Below are positions 26,675 through 36,384 of a stretch of 64,000 nt of DNA, piece by piece. Each line of letters starts with the position of its first letter. Positions within the stretch are counted from its first letter, which is position 1. The stretch comes from Crocinitomicaceae bacterium (GTDB taxonomy: Bacteria > Bacteroidota > Bacteroidia > Flavobacteriales_D > Crocinitomicaceae): positions 372,001 to 436,000 of the forward strand of contig JADJEU010000001.1 in NCBI GenBank assembly GCA_016709005.1, given 5' to 3'. The notes under the pieces were generated by a model. That model was not told the origin of the DNA, did not search any database, and worked only from the letters and a program-made list of their open reading frames with translations. A program made the translations under genes and the position numbers.

Positions 26675-26950
26675 TTATTGCTTACAGTCTTTTGCAATTT
26701 TCAGTACTTCCATAATACCAGCACTTTTTACATCTTCATAATTCTGATACTTTTCAGACACAACGTCAACAGCACAATCACAATATTGCACAGCCTTTTC
26801 ATTGCTCATTAATTTGGAAGCATGAGTCTCGCAATTGGCAACAAATTCCTGGATTTGTTTTTTCGTCCAGTATCGCGCAGCACCTTTCATGATGGCTTTG
26901 CAAGAGATTAAACTAAGTCCGATAAACAGGATGAATATAATTTTTTTCAT
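26675..26950 (-). CDS. small cysteine-containing lipoprotein
   Basis: 91 residues. Leader MKKIIFILFIGLSLISCKAI with lipobox LISC. The mature part is helical, with four cysteines in the order C-ETHASKLM, QYCDCAVD and DCKQ. This CxC-containing helical layout is common in small Bacteroidota lipoproteins of unknown function and may bind a metal or form disulphides. Only 25 bases separate it from the DUF481-like gene, so they are probably co-transcribed. Confidence 0.65.
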   Translation of the reverse strand: MKKIIFILFIGLSLISCKAIMKGAARYWTKKQIQEFVANCETHASKLMSNEKAVQYCDCAVDVVSEKYQNYEDVKSAGIMEVLKIAKDCKQ

Positions 26951-27039
26951 TTCTACAATCTTAAGTTTTACGGTATGAAATTAGATAAAATGTCTCATCA
27001 AATTGTTATACAGGTGATTTTATCCAAACAAGTTTATTT

Positions 27040-27047
27040 TATCTTTG
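27040..27047 (+). promoter_or_regulatory. -7 box TATCTTTG for the 27076 lipoprotein gene
   Basis: TATCTTTG lies 28 bases before the ATG, in the divergent spacer with the 26950 lipoprotein gene. It matches TAnnTTTG; no good -33 element at the expected distance. Confidence 0.4.
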
Positions 27048-27075
27048 AAATGAGTGATTTTAAAATAGATGTTTT

Positions 27076-27744
27076 ATGAAATGCCAATTATTGCTAACAC
27101 TGCTGCTAATTGTTTTAGTGGCTTGTAATAAAAAATCATCTAAGGTTGATCAGGCAAATGTTTTTCAGCGGTATGAAATGACTTATAGTCCTGACGAAAA
27201 CAGAACTACTTTTTCAGCACAGTTTTCGAAAAAGAAAGAAAATGGTCGCTTATTGAAACTGGATGGCACCAGTTCTGTCACAGTAAATGGTCAGACGATG
27301 GATTTTGGCGGTGTGAGTTATAACCTGAAATTGGATGGACTGGTTGATACAGGTGTTTTTGTTTACACAGATAATGATGGAAACTCCTATACAAATAGTG
27401 TTACCAGCGTAAGTGAAATTTCAAATGGCAGCGTTTTTAATATTACTAAATCCTATGCTCCAATTGATTGGTGGTTTGACGGAATTCCAAATCAGGAGGG
27501 AGAAGAACTTTTAGTTGAAATAGTGAGTCAGGGAAGTGATCGAACTTATTCACGCTCAAATACAACTGAAACAGGTGCTACCAGTATTACCATTACACGC
27601 AATGATTTGGAAAATTTAGAACTGGGTTATGCTTATGCAACAACGATCAGAAGAAGAACCATTGAAACGGGTAACTTTTCTGCTGCAGGTGGAGTGATTA
27701 TTTCATCACGCAAATCAGTTTCTACAATGGTCAACGTTCAGTAA
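27076..27744 (+). CDS. hypothetical lipoprotein
   Basis: 222 residues. Leader MKCQLLLTLLLIVLVACNKK with lipobox LVAC and a lysine-rich segment after it. The mature part is beta-rich and rich in Ser/Thr/Asn, with phrases such as NRTTFSAQFSKKK and LDGTSSVTVNGQTMDFGG that suggest an immunoglobulin-like or jelly-roll sandwich. No family recognised. It is single-gene, ending at a bidirectional terminator shared with sucD. Surface or periplasmic outer-membrane attachment is inferred. Confidence 0.65.
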   Translation: MKCQLLLTLLLIVLVACNKKSSKVDQANVFQRYEMTYSPDENRTTFSAQFSKKKENGRLLKLDGTSSVTVNGQTMDFGGVSYNLKLDGLVDTGVFVYTDNDGNSYTNSVTSVSEISNGSVFNITKSYAPIDWWFDGIPNQEGEELLVEIVSQGSDRTYSRSNTTETGATSITITRNDLENLELGYAYATTIRRRTIETGNFSAAGGVIISSRKSVSTMVNVQ

Positions 27745-27790
27745 ACGTCTCTTGTAAAATTCTAAAAATATACCTGCATTTACACGTAAA

Positions 27791-27825
27791 AAAAATGGGC
27801 GGTCTTTAAAGGACAGCCCATTTTT
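27791..27825. terminator. bidirectional intrinsic terminator
   Basis: Inverted repeat AAAAATGGGC-G-GTC / GAC-A-GCCCATTTTT with a TTTAAAG loop and T runs on both strands, between the convergent ends of the 27076 lipoprotein gene and sucD. Confidence 0.85.
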
Positions 27826-27846
27826 AATCTATTTTTTAACTGATAG

Positions 27847-28725
27847 CTAAGCTTTAACGCCCATCACTTCAGCCATTGTTTTTCCAATTTGCGCAGGTGA
27901 ATCTACAACATGAATTCCGCACTCGCGCAAAATACGTTTTTTAGCTTCTGCAGTATCATCTTCACCACCTACAATCGCACCAGCATGTCCCATCGTTCTT
28001 CCAACCGGGGCTGTAACACCTGCAATAAATCCAACAACTGGTTTAGTACCATGTTCTTTAATCCATTTTGCAGCATTCGCTTCAAGGTTTCCACCAATCT
28101 CACCAATCATAATGATTCCGTGAGTTTCAGGGTCGTTCATCAACAATTCAACAGCTTCTTTTGTAGTTGTTCCAATAATTGGGTCACCACCAATTCCAAT
28201 CGCTGTTGTAATTCCCATACCAGCTTTTACAACTTGGTCAGCAGCTTCGTAAGTAAGGGTTCCTGATTTAGAAACAATACCAATATTTCCTTTTTTGAAA
28301 ATAAAGCCTGGCATAATACCCACTTTAGCTTCACCCGCAGTAATAACTCCCGGACAGTTTGGTCCAATCAATCTGCAGTTATAACGTGAAATGTATTCTT
28401 TAGCGCGAATCATGTCCGCAACCGGAATACCTTCTGTAATTGTAATAATCACTTTAATTCCACCATTAGCAGCTTCCATAATTGCATCTGCTGCAAATGC
28501 AGGTGGTACAAAAATAATAGTCACATCTGCACCCGTCTTAGCAACTGCGTCAGCAACTGTATCAAATACCGGTCTGTCCAAATGCGTGGTTCCGCCTTTA
28601 CCCGGCGTAACTCCTCCAACCACATTGGTTCCATATTCGATCATTTGGCTAGCGTGGAAAGTTCCCTCGCTGCCTGTAAATCCCTGAACAATAACTTTTG
28701 AATTTTTATTTACTAAAACTGACAT
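27847..28725 (-). CDS. sucD: succinate-CoA ligase, alpha subunit
   Basis: 292 residues from ATG 28725 (MSVLVNKNSKVIVQGFTG); a longer frame to 28812 crosses a TATTTTTG promoter box and is rejected. CoA-binding N-terminal Rossmann domain (VQGFTGSEGTFHA, GGVTPGKGGTTH), LIGPNCPGVI, and the phosphorylated active-site histidine in RTMGHAGAIVGG. Works with the beta subunit SucC (not in the window) to interconvert succinyl-CoA and succinate with NTP formation in the citric acid cycle. Single-gene transcript ending at the shared terminator. Confidence 0.95.
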   Translation of the reverse strand: MSVLVNKNSKVIVQGFTGSEGTFHASQMIEYGTNVVGGVTPGKGGTTHLDRPVFDTVADAVAKTGADVTIIFVPPAFAADAIMEAANGGIKVIITITEGIPVADMIRAKEYISRYNCRLIGPNCPGVITAGEAKVGIMPGFIFKKGNIGIVSKSGTLTYEAADQVVKAGMGITTAIGIGGDPIIGTTTKEAVELLMNDPETHGIIMIGEIGGNLEANAAKWIKEHGTKPVVGFIAGVTAPVGRTMGHAGAIVGGEDDTAEAKKRILRECGIHVVDSPAQIGKTMAEVMGVKA

Positions 28726-28748
28726 AGCCTTCTTTGAATTTTGAGTCT

Positions 28749-28756
28749 CAAAAATA
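28749..28756 (-). promoter_or_regulatory. -7 box TATTTTTG for sucD
   Basis: Minus-strand TATTTTTG fits TAnnTTTG, 23 bases before the sucD ATG at 28725. It decides against the upstream in-frame start at 28812. Confidence 0.4.
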
Positions 28757-28870
28757 TGGAAATTATTCTGATTGACGTTGATTGTGGAATATTTCATTTT
28801 TTTCTGTTTCAAACGTGTTGTGTTTCATGTGTTCACGGTTTTGTGCTATTTTTCTATGATTGATATTTTA

Positions 28871-28887
28871 GATGGGCGTGTCCCCGG
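28871..28887. repeat. GC-rich hairpin in the sucD-mnmE spacer
   Basis: CCCCGGCTGAGCCGGGG is a near-perfect palindrome, much richer in GC than its surroundings. It is followed by two related words, GGGCTATCCGCTGCAAATCC and GGGTTATCCGCTGCTATCCC, 40 bases apart. It looks like another dispersed intergenic repeat between two divergent genes. Confidence 0.45.
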
Positions 28888-29022
28888 CTGAGCCGGGGTC
28901 GGGCTATCCGCTGCAAATCCTCTTCCGGCTTAGCCGTGATCCGGGTTATCCGCTGCTATCCCTCACGCACTGATTCACTTCAGTTCAAACGGTTTGTAAA
29001 TCACCATGTCCTATATAAAATG

Positions 29023-29030
29023 TAATTTTG
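29023..29030 (+). promoter_or_regulatory. -7 box TAATTTTG for mnmE
   Basis: TAATTTTG ends five bases before the GTG start of mnmE, implying a leaderless or nearly leaderless transcript if both calls are right. A TTTG occurs 26 bases upstream, slightly too far for a standard -33 box. Confidence 0.35.
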
Positions 29031-29034
29031 TGAT

Positions 29035-30409
29035 GTGAATTTTCAAAATCCCAATGATACCATTTGTGCGCTCTCAACAGCTTCAGGCGTTGGAGCTATT
29101 GCATTGATTCGTCTTTCTGGTAAAGATGCCGTTGAAATAACCAATGCCATTTTCAGTAAAAATCTTACTACCGTAGCCACGCATACTGCGCACTTTGGCC
29201 GCATTCTGAAAGAGGGTGATTTGCTGGATGAAGTAGTGGTGACTGTTTACAAAAATCCAAAATCATTTACTGGGGAAGATTCTGTTGAAATAGCCTGTCA
29301 CGGTTCTCGGTTTATTCAATCTGAAATTCTGAAATTATTGATTGAAAAAGGCGCACGCCTGGCAGGCCCGGGAGAGTTTTCATTGCGCGCTTTCATGAAT
29401 GGTAAAATGGATTTGTCACAAACAGAAGCGGTGTCTGATTTGATTATGTCCAATTCAAAAGCGGCACATAAAGTTGCCATGCATCAAATGCGTGGTGGTT
29501 TCGCTTCTGAAATAAATGAGCTGCGCCAGCAACTCTTAAACTTTGCATCACTGGTTGAACTTGAACTTGATTTCAGTCAGGAGGACGTTGAGTTTGCTGA
29601 CCGCAGCCAACTTGAAAATCTCATCACACAAATCAAAACAAAAGTCAACCGTCTGGTTGAATCTTTCAAACTAGGTAACGTTATAAAAAACGGAGTTCCC
29701 GTTGCAATTGTAGGTCCGCCCAATGCTGGTAAATCAACTTTACTCAACGCTTTATTGAATGAAGAAAAGCCATTGTATCAGAAATAGCAGGTACCACACG
29801 TGATGTAATTGAAGACACCATGATCATTGACGGCATTGAATTCCGTTTATTGATACCGCCGGAATTCGTGAAACTACTGATCGTATTGAAATCATGGGCA
29901 TTGAACGCTCCTATGAACAAATCAAAAAAGCATCCATCATCTTATTATTGCTTGATTTAAAAGGAGCGAGTGAAACCAGTATTTTAAATCAGATTGAGCA
30001 CTTCAAATCAGCTACTGTTTTAGATGATCAAACGCTCATTGCCGTTTTTAATAAAGCTGATGAGAGTGATGCTTCAAAATTCCCAAACCTTCTTGAACTC
30101 GGAATATTTATCTCTGCAAAAAATCAACAAAATTTAGACGGCCTCAAAAAACAACTTTTGCATGCGGCAGGTGATTTTGCAAGTAATCAGAATCAACTCA
30201 TTGTAACCAACATCCGGCATTTCGAAATTCTTCAAAAATGCAAAATCTCTTTACAGCAAGTAGAAGAGGGCATGCAAAATCAAATTCCTGGTGATCTGCT
30301 TGCGCAAGATATTCGTGAAACGCTATACCATTTAGGCGAAATTACCGGCACCATTAGTAATGATGAGCTTTTGGGCAACATTTTCAGTAAGTTTTGTATC
30401 GGAAAGTAG
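29035..30409 (+). pseudogene. mnmE: tRNA modification GTPase MnmE with two single-base deletions
   Basis: MnmE and MnmG install the 5-carboxymethylaminomethyl group on U34. Frame 1 (GTG 29035 to 29787) gives MNFQNPNDTICALSTASG, the tetrahydrofolate-binding domain and the P-loop VGPPNAGKSTLLNALL. A missing A in the run 29765-29768 shifts the frame; the true frame continues AIVSEIAGTTRD. A missing T in 29846-29848 shifts again and then restores IDTAGIRETTD. From 29894 the frame is open to the end: NKAD (G4) and the C-terminal FCIGK with the conserved cysteine. Restored, the protein has 458 residues, exactly as expected. Two homopolymer deletions in an otherwise perfect gene point to sequencing error. 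Confidence 0.88.
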
Positions 30410-30503
30410 GCTGGTTGTAATTTTAGAATCACTGCGTTGGACTCAGATCTAATATTAAACTATTTCTGATTTTTCCTTATATTCATACCCAAATTGCAAG
30501 CCC

Positions 30504-31835
30504 ATGCTCATAGAAATTCCAAATACTAAGAAAGCCCGAGTCGTTATAATCGGCGGTGGTTTTGGTGGTATTCAACTGGCTAAAATGTTTAAGAACAAAG
30601 ATGTTCAGGTGGTTATTGTTGACAAAAACAACTATCATACTTTTCAACCCCTCATGTATCAGGTGGCCACGTCAGCTTTGGAGGCGGAGTCTATTGCATA
30701 TCCGATTCGCAAAATTTTTAATAAGTCCAAAAATATATTTTTCAGGTTGGGTGAAGTTACGCACATCGATGCTGAAAAAAAGATGATTGAGTTTGGAAAT
30801 GACACACTCGAATACGATTATCTGGTAATTGCTTCAGGTGCCAAAACAAATTATTTTGGTAATGAAGGGCTCACCATTTCTGCAATGCCGATGAAGAGCA
30901 TTCTTGAATCACTTGATTTAAGAACAATGCTTTTGCAAAATTTTGAACACGCTTTACTCATCAACAACGAGCGCAAAAAGCAAGGCATGATGAATGTTGT
31001 GATTGCAGGTGCAGGACCAACAGGCGTAGAGCTTGCGGGGGCATTGGGTGAATTGAAGCGTTCTGTTTTTCCAAAAGATTATCCTGAACTGGATTTGGGA
31101 AAAATGAATATTTATTTGGTACAAAGTGGTGATCGTGTATTGCCTATGTTGTCACCGAAATCATCGTTGAAAGCAAAAAAATATTTAGAAAAACTAGGTG
31201 TAACCGTTGTATTAAACACACGTGTACTTGATTATTTCGGTGATTATGTTCAAACCGATACCGGACAGGATATCATTGCAAAAACCTTAATCTGGACAGC
31301 AGGTGTAACAGGAAATCCAATTAAAGGGATGCCTAAAGAAACAATAGGTCGCGGTGACCGCATTCAAGTGGATGAGTTTAATCAGGTAAAAGGTTTGCAA
31401 GATGTTTTTGCAATTGGTGACGTAGCCTGTATGGTTCAGAAAGATTGGCCAAACGGACATCCTCAGGTTGCACCCGGCGCTATGCAGCAAGGAAAACTTT
31501 TAGGTAAAAACTTAGTAGGAAAGATCTGTTACAACAAACCATACAAACCGTTTAAATACAAAGACAAAGGAGCCATGGCCACTGTGGGGAAAAACAAAGC
31601 ATTGGTTGAAATGGGGCGTCTAAAAATCGGTGGTGCTGTAGCCTGGTTTATCTGGATGGTAATCCATTTATTGTCTTTAGTTGGTTTCAGAAACAAAGTA
31701 GTGACGATGTTCAACTGGGTGAAAAATTATTTCAATTCGGATCGTGGTATGCGACTCATCATTACGCAATTTGATTTGCAAGAGGAGAAGCGTAAACGCA
31801 GAAAAGAATTTGAGGCTAAGCATACGGTGAAGTAA
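30504..31835 (+). CDS. ndh: type II NADH dehydrogenase (NDH-2)
   Basis: 443 residues. Two-dinucleotide-binding-domain flavoprotein: FAD site VVIIGGGFGGIQLAKMF near residue 13, YHTFQPLMYQVATSAL (flavin contact), DYLVIASGAKTNYFG, the NADH site VVIAGAGPTGVELAGALGEL and VFAIGDVACM near the end. The C-terminal 60 residues contain an amphipathic/hydrophobic helix (GGAVAWFIWMVIHLLSLVGF) that attaches the enzyme to the inner membrane. It passes electrons from NADH to quinone without proton pumping. Single gene; the formate dehydrogenase at 41.7-46.1 kb would supply NADH. Confidence 0.9.
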   Translation: MLIEIPNTKKARVVIIGGGFGGIQLAKMFKNKDVQVVIVDKNNYHTFQPLMYQVATSALEAESIAYPIRKIFNKSKNIFFRLGEVTHIDAEKKMIEFGNDTLEYDYLVIASGAKTNYFGNEGLTISAMPMKSILESLDLRTMLLQNFEHALLINNERKKQGMMNVVIAGAGPTGVELAGALGELKRSVFPKDYPELDLGKMNIYLVQSGDRVLPMLSPKSSLKAKKYLEKLGVTVVLNTRVLDYFGDYVQTDTGQDIIAKTLIWTAGVTGNPIKGMPKETIGRGDRIQVDEFNQVKGLQDVFAIGDVACMVQKDWPNGHPQVAPGAMQQGKLLGKNLVGKICYNKPYKPFKYKDKGAMATVGKNKALVEMGRLKIGGAVAWFIWMVIHLLSLVGFRNKVVTMFNWVKNYFNSDRGMRLIITQFDLQEEKRKRRKEFEAKHTVK

Positions 31836-31847
31836 ATCGGTGACAAT

Positions 31848-31965
31848 GGTAGCTTCGGCTCCGCTCAGCCACCGGATTGATTAGTAATCGCTTTAAAGTA
31901 TTACTCTGTTTATCTTTGCTTTTAGCATCATTAGTAACCGGTCACTGCGCAGAGCCGAAGTGACA
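31848..31965. repeat. MITE-like inverted repeat element
   Basis: The arms 31848-31875 (GGTAGCTTCGGCTCCGCTCA...) and 31937-31965 (...GCGCAGAGCCGAAGTGAC) are imperfect reverse complements about 28 bases long, around a 60-base centre. The core resembles the element at 9907-9945. The centre holds a TATCTTTG promoter box. Confidence 0.5.
31911..31918 (+). promoter_or_regulatory. -7 box TATCTTTG upstream of the GNAT gene
   Basis: Exact TATCTTTG, 51 bases before the first ATG of the acetyltransferase, inside the inverted repeat element. The repeat may therefore supply the promoter. Confidence 0.35.
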
Positions 31966-31969
31966 GCAC

Positions 31970-32518
31970 ATGACTACATTCACTATGATCACAATTCATT
32001 CTGCAAAGCAAAAAAATCTCTCTGAACAAGAGTTTCAAAAACTCTATTCCATCATCGTAAAAGCTTATGCTGATACCGAATCTGAAATGTGGGGTAAAAA
32101 TTATGTTCGCGTTTCAGAATTAGATTTTAGAAAATTTATTGCGGCTGATGAAATTCTGGTTGCCTTTTTGAATGATAACGTTGTTGGTGGATTGCGTTAT
32201 TATAGGTCTTCTGAAGACACCTTTGGATTTGGATTATTTGGTGCAGATTTTTCATTGAGTGGAAAAGGAATTGGTCGTGCATTGATAAATAGAGTAGAAG
32301 AAGAAGTGAAAAAATCAGGCTGCAAAAAAATAAAAATAGAAATTCTGCGACCTAAAAATTTCGAACTTCCAATTAAAAAAGTCCTTCACAATTGGTATCA
32401 GCGATTGGGATATATGCATACCGGCACCGTTGACTTTGCAGAAGAATTTCCCGATCGCGCAATTGGCATTTTGGTGCCTTGTGTTTTTGATTATTATGTG
32501 AAGGAATTTGAAAGATAG
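31970..32518 (+). CDS. GNAT-family N-acetyltransferase
   Basis: 182 residues from ATG 31970, or 177 from 31985 (MITIHSAKQK). GNAT fold: strand IVGGLRYY-like (NDNVVGGLRYYRSS), the acetyl-CoA pyrophosphate loop around FSLSGKGIGRALINRVEEE (G-x-G-x-G/A pattern), KKIKIEILRPKNFELP and a C-terminal NWYQRLGYMHTG that closes the acceptor site. Acetyl-CoA-dependent acylation of an unknown amine. Stand-alone gene between two repeat-rich spacers. Confidence 0.8.
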   Translation: MTTFTMITIHSAKQKNLSEQEFQKLYSIIVKAYADTESEMWGKNYVRVSELDFRKFIAADEILVAFLNDNVVGGLRYYRSSEDTFGFGLFGADFSLSGKGIGRALINRVEEEVKKSGCKKIKIEILRPKNFELPIKKVLHNWYQRLGYMHTGTVDFAEEFPDRAIGILVPCVFDYYVKEFER

Positions 32519-32581
32519 ATTTTGTAATTAGAAGAAACCTTAAGTACGTTTGATCTTATTCGCTGTCGCTTCATCACAACT

Positions 32582-32632
32582 GGATTTCTCGTCGCTTATT
32601 GCAGTTAAGCAATAAACTCTGTCGAAATGACA
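32582..32632. repeat. dispersed repeat (family d), copy 1
   Basis: GGATTTCTCGTCGCTTATTG followed by TTAAGCAATAAACTCTGTCG and AAATGAC. A second copy with only a few mismatches over about 50 bases lies at 50685-50736. Both are in spacers downstream of genes; there is no transposase. Confidence 0.7.
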
Positions 32633-32669
32633 ACTTCGATGAACGTCTATTAAATACGATTAACGTCCG

Positions 32670-34730
32670 CTAAACGCGTACTCCAATCACACAAATGTCA
32701 TCGGTTTGCTCAAATTCTCTTTGCCATTGGGCAAGCGTATTAGCGAGCATTTCCTTTTGTTCAAGCATGCCTAAATGAGCACTGGAGAGCAAAAGTTTTT
32801 TGAAGGTCTGATACTTGAGTTTTTTTCCTTTTGGTCCACCAAACTGATCTGGAAAACCGTCTGTGAAAATATAAATGAGATCACCTTTCAGCAAATTTAT
32901 TTTTGTAGTTTGAAATGGTTTTTTGTTTGCAAAAACACCAACCGGCTGACGATCTCCTTTTATTTCAATCATCGCCATGTTATTGGTCTCTTCAATTGTG
33001 ACCGATGGATCCTTTACCTGCGCTTCATTTATTTTTTCTGCGCGTCTCACAATCCAAAGTGGATTATTCGCTCCGCTAAATTCCAAAATTCGTTCACCAT
33101 TTTCTTTCTCTTCACTCAAACTAATGAGTGCAGCATCCATTCCATCTTTTACTTCGTTGCGATCATTTTCAAAAGTCTCCACAACTATGGAAGAAACTTT
33201 ATCTAAAATTTCACCCGGATTTGTCAATCCAAATTCTCTCACTGATCTTCTTAAAGCATTGGAGCAAACAACAGAAACCATAGCGCCTGGAACACCATGT
33301 CCCGTGCAGTCTGCAGCAGCGAGCAATGTAACAAAATCTTTTTTAACACCATTGGAATCCGAAGCTTTAGCAAAGGATTCCATCCAGTAAAAATCTCCGC
33401 TCACAATATCTTTCGGTGCATAAAAAATAAAATGATCAGGCAGAATAGTATGAATTTGTGAATGTGACGGAAGAATAGCATCCTGCAATCTTTTTGCATA
33501 GGAAATACTATCCATAATTTCATGTTGCTTCTGTTCAACGGTATTCTTTTGTTCGAGAATAATGAGGTTGTCTCTTTTCTTTGATCTGAAACTTCTGAAG
33601 AGAATAAAAGCAATAATTGCAAGCCCGCCAAGGCCGATGTAAAGAATGGTGTTTTTAGATTTTTCTTGTTGCAAAATTAAATCTTGCTCACTTTTTTCAC
33701 GCAGATTTTTTTCAGCAATTTTTAAACTGTCTTCCATGCGCGTTTTGGTGAACTCAACTTCCATTTCTAATTTGGTGATGTCTCTGACGCGTTCATCATT
33801 TTTTGTTTGTTCACGCAGCTCAGTGAGTTTTAAATGATAATCGAGGGCCTTTGCATAATCACCTTTTTCTTGATACGCTTGCCACAAACATTCACACGAT
33901 TGCATTTTCCAAATATCGAGACTTGATGTATCAGCCACATTATAGCTGGTTTGACAATGCTCAACCGCTTTGTTCAGATTTCCTATTTTCAGTTGATTCA
34001 TTCCCACGTAATAATTGCAGGTTGTCATTCCAATTGCATCATCTAATGACTCGTATTGCTCAAGTCCAATTTGTGCGTGAACCAGTGCACTGTCATACAT
34101 TTCTTTTTCATAAAAATATCTGCAACGCGCTATGTGATAATAGGCTTTTACATCCAGCTCTGTAATCAAATGATATTTTGCACGAATGCTTTCAAGATTG
34201 ATAAATGCTTCATCCAATTTTTTACAATCAATTTCAAGGGATGTCAGCTGAATGCGTGTAATCAACTCACGGTCCAGATTGCCATAAAGCAATGCAGCTT
34301 CAAGTCCTAGACTAATGTAATGGAGTGCGTTCACAGAATCGCCTTGCGTGATGTACATGTTTCCAATGTTATTTCTGGAATCAACCAGAATATCAGTAGG
34401 AGGAAGTTTGCTGGCAATCTCATTAGCCTTCATAAAATATTTGATGGCTTCTGGAATTTTGTTTTGATAGGCATACCCTATTCGACGTATGTTTTGTGCT
34501 TTGGCAACAGCATGATATTCTTTTGTTTGTAATGCCAGATTATGAACTTCATTAAAGAGTTGGTCACAGCTATCTGGCTGCACCAATGCAACAGTTCTGA
34601 AGGTATCCAGTTTCTCCTGCATGGCTTCACTGTAGATCGTAGTTCCAGCGGATTGACTCAGGCAGTTTGTTTCAGACACAATTAATAGTGTCAGAAAAAT
34701 CAGAATGGATGAAATGAATTTTAACTGCAT
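32670..34730 (-). CDS. TPR sensor with SpoIIE-type PP2C phosphatase domain
   Basis: 686 residues from ATG 34730 (MQLKFISSILIFLTLLIV), chosen because a TAATTTTG box lies 16 bases upstream and covers the region of the longer start. Signal peptide, then about 330 residues of tetratricopeptide-type helices (periplasmic), a coiled coil, one membrane helix near 370 (ILYIGLGGLAIIAFILF), a linker with DSISYAKRLQDAILP and a C-terminal SpoIIE domain with YWMESFAKASD, AADCTGHGVPGAMVS, and YIFTDGFPDQFGG holding the metal-binding aspartates. Such proteins dephosphorylate an anti-sigma-factor antagonist or similar target in response to a periplasmic signal. No partner gene lies nearby. Paralogue of the gene at 38047-40098. 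Confidence 0.85.
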   Translation of the reverse strand: MQLKFISSILIFLTLLIVSETNCLSQSAGTTIYSEAMQEKLDTFRTVALVQPDSCDQLFNEVHNLALQTKEYHAVAKAQNIRRIGYAYQNKIPEAIKYFMKANEIASKLPPTDILVDSRNNIGNMYITQGDSVNALHYISLGLEAALLYGNLDRELITRIQLTSLEIDCKKLDEAFINLESIRAKYHLITELDVKAYYHIARCRYFYEKEMYDSALVHAQIGLEQYESLDDAIGMTTCNYYVGMNQLKIGNLNKAVEHCQTSYNVADTSSLDIWKMQSCECLWQAYQEKGDYAKALDYHLKLTELREQTKNDERVRDITKLEMEVEFTKTRMEDSLKIAEKNLREKSEQDLILQQEKSKNTILYIGLGGLAIIAFILFRSFRSKKRDNLIILEQKNTVEQKQHEIMDSISYAKRLQDAILPSHSQIHTILPDHFIFYAPKDIVSGDFYWMESFAKASDSNGVKKDFVTLLAAADCTGHGVPGAMVSVVCSNALRRSVREFGLTNPGEILDKVSSIVVETFENDRNEVKDGMDAALISLSEEKENGERILEFSGANNPLWIVRRAEKINEAQVKDPSVTIEETNNMAMIEIKGDRQPVGVFANKKPFQTTKINLLKGDLIYIFTDGFPDQFGGPKGKKLKYQTFKKLLLSSAHLGMLEQKEMLANTLAQWQREFEQTDDICVIGVRV

Positions 34731-34745
34731 GATTTTACCGGACTT

Positions 34746-34753
34746 CAAAATTA
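34746..34753 (-). promoter_or_regulatory. -7 box TAATTTTG for the first SpoIIE gene
   Basis: Minus-strand TAATTTTG lies 15 bases before the ATG at 34730, giving a leader of about 10 bases. Confidence 0.4.
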
Positions 34754-34912
34754 GTGAACTTCTTCGTACTAAATCTTTTAATTTGGTTGCATTCGGGGAA
34801 TCTTGTCAAACATTCACAGTATCAGACGAAAATGAAATATTTACCTCAATAATCATGAGTAATTCCCGCCCTTTTTAACAAATAGATTAATTTAGCAAAA
34901 AAATAAGATCAC

Positions 34913-36374
34913 ATGAGCGTTAGAAACCTTGAACCAAAAATAGTCTGGAATCATTTTGAAGATTTAAATGCTGTTCCGCGTCCTTCCAAAAAAAGAAGAA
35001 CGAATCAGACAGTTTATGGTTGATTTTGGAAAAGGATTAGGTCTTGAAACTACCTTAGATAAAATTGGTAATGTGATTATTAAGAAGGCCGCCAGCAAAG
35101 GTTTTGAAAATCGTGAAACAGTTATTCTACAAACGCACATTGATATGGTGCATCAAAAAAATGCAACCACTGAATTTGATTTTTCTACACAGGGAATTCA
35201 ATCTTATATTGATGGTGAATGGGTAAAAGCAAAAGGGACAACACTAGGTGCTGATAATGGAATGGGCGTAGCGGCAACCATGGCTTTACTTTCTTCAAAT
35301 GATTTGTCACATCCTCCTTTGGAAGCTTTGTTTACCATTGATGAAGAAACAGGAATGACAGGTGCAAAAGAATTAGATGGTTCCAAATTGTCTGGTAAAA
35401 TTTTGTTGAATCTGGATACTGAAGATGATGATGAATTTTCAGTAGGTTGTGCTGGTGGAATTGATACAAATACCTTCTATACTTATGCAGAAGAAAATGT
35501 TCCGGCTGATTATTCAACATTCAATTTAACCTTAAGTGGATTAAAAGGTGGACATTCCGGAATGGATATTAATCTTGGAAGAGGAAATGCGAATCTTTTA
35601 ATGAACCGTATTTTGTACGCTGGAACACAAATAGGTGATTTGCGAATTTCAGAATTGAACGGTGGAAGTTTGCGTAACGCTATTCCGCGTGAAAGTCATG
35701 CAACGATAGTAATTCCAAATGCTTTAAAAGATGCAGTGATTTCTCAGTTGAACAACTACGCAACAACTGTTAAAAAGGAATATTATATCTCAGAACCAAA
35801 CATGAAATTTGTTGTAGAACCACGTTCGTCTGCCGCAAGTAAAATGATTTCAAAAGCAGATCAGGAAAAAGCAATGCGCGCCATTTATACAACACCAAAT
35901 GCTGTTTGGAAAATGAGTGAAACCATTTCTGGTTTGGTTGAAACTTCTTCATCACTTGCAAAAGTGGTTTTTAAAGATGGTCAGTTTACAACACAATCGT
36001 TGCAACGCAGCATGGTTGAATCAGGTAAAGAAGATATTGCAAACGCCATTCGTTTAACGTATGAATTGATTGGTGCCAAAGTAACGCAAGATGGTTCTTA
36101 TCCGGGTTGGACGCCAAATCCGGATTCTAAAATTCTAAAAGTTTTGGAGAAACACTATGTTGAATTATTCAAAGATCAGCCAAAAGTAAAAGCTTGCCAT
36201 GCCGGATTGGAATGTGGAATTTTAGGTGAGCATTTGCCAAATTGTGATATGATTTCTTTTGGACCAACAATCAAGAATCCACATTCGCCGGATGAAAAAG
36301 TAAATATTCAATCGGTTCAAAAATTCTGGACTTTCCTCACAAAAGTATTGGAGAATATTCCAGCTAAAAATTAA
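34913..36374 (+). pseudogene. pepD: aminoacyl-histidine dipeptidase PepD, frameshifted near the start
   Basis: The ATG at 34913 gives MSVRNLEPKIVWNHFEDLNA followed by VPRPSKK, the usual PepD N-terminus, but then runs into a stop. The remaining 460 codons are open from 34968 in another frame, beginning KKEERIRQFMVDFG. Removing one A from the seven-A run 34988-34994 joins them (PRPSKKEERIRQF). M20 metallopeptidase motifs are complete: LQTHIDMVHQK, LGADNGMGVAATMAL, FTIDEETGMTGA, LNLDTEDDDE and the C-terminal HAGLECGILGEH. The restored protein has about 486 residues, as in the family. It hydrolyses Xaa-His dipeptides and others in the cytosol. The indel is probably a sequencing error. Confidence 0.85.
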
Positions 36375-36384
36375 TTCGGAATTG

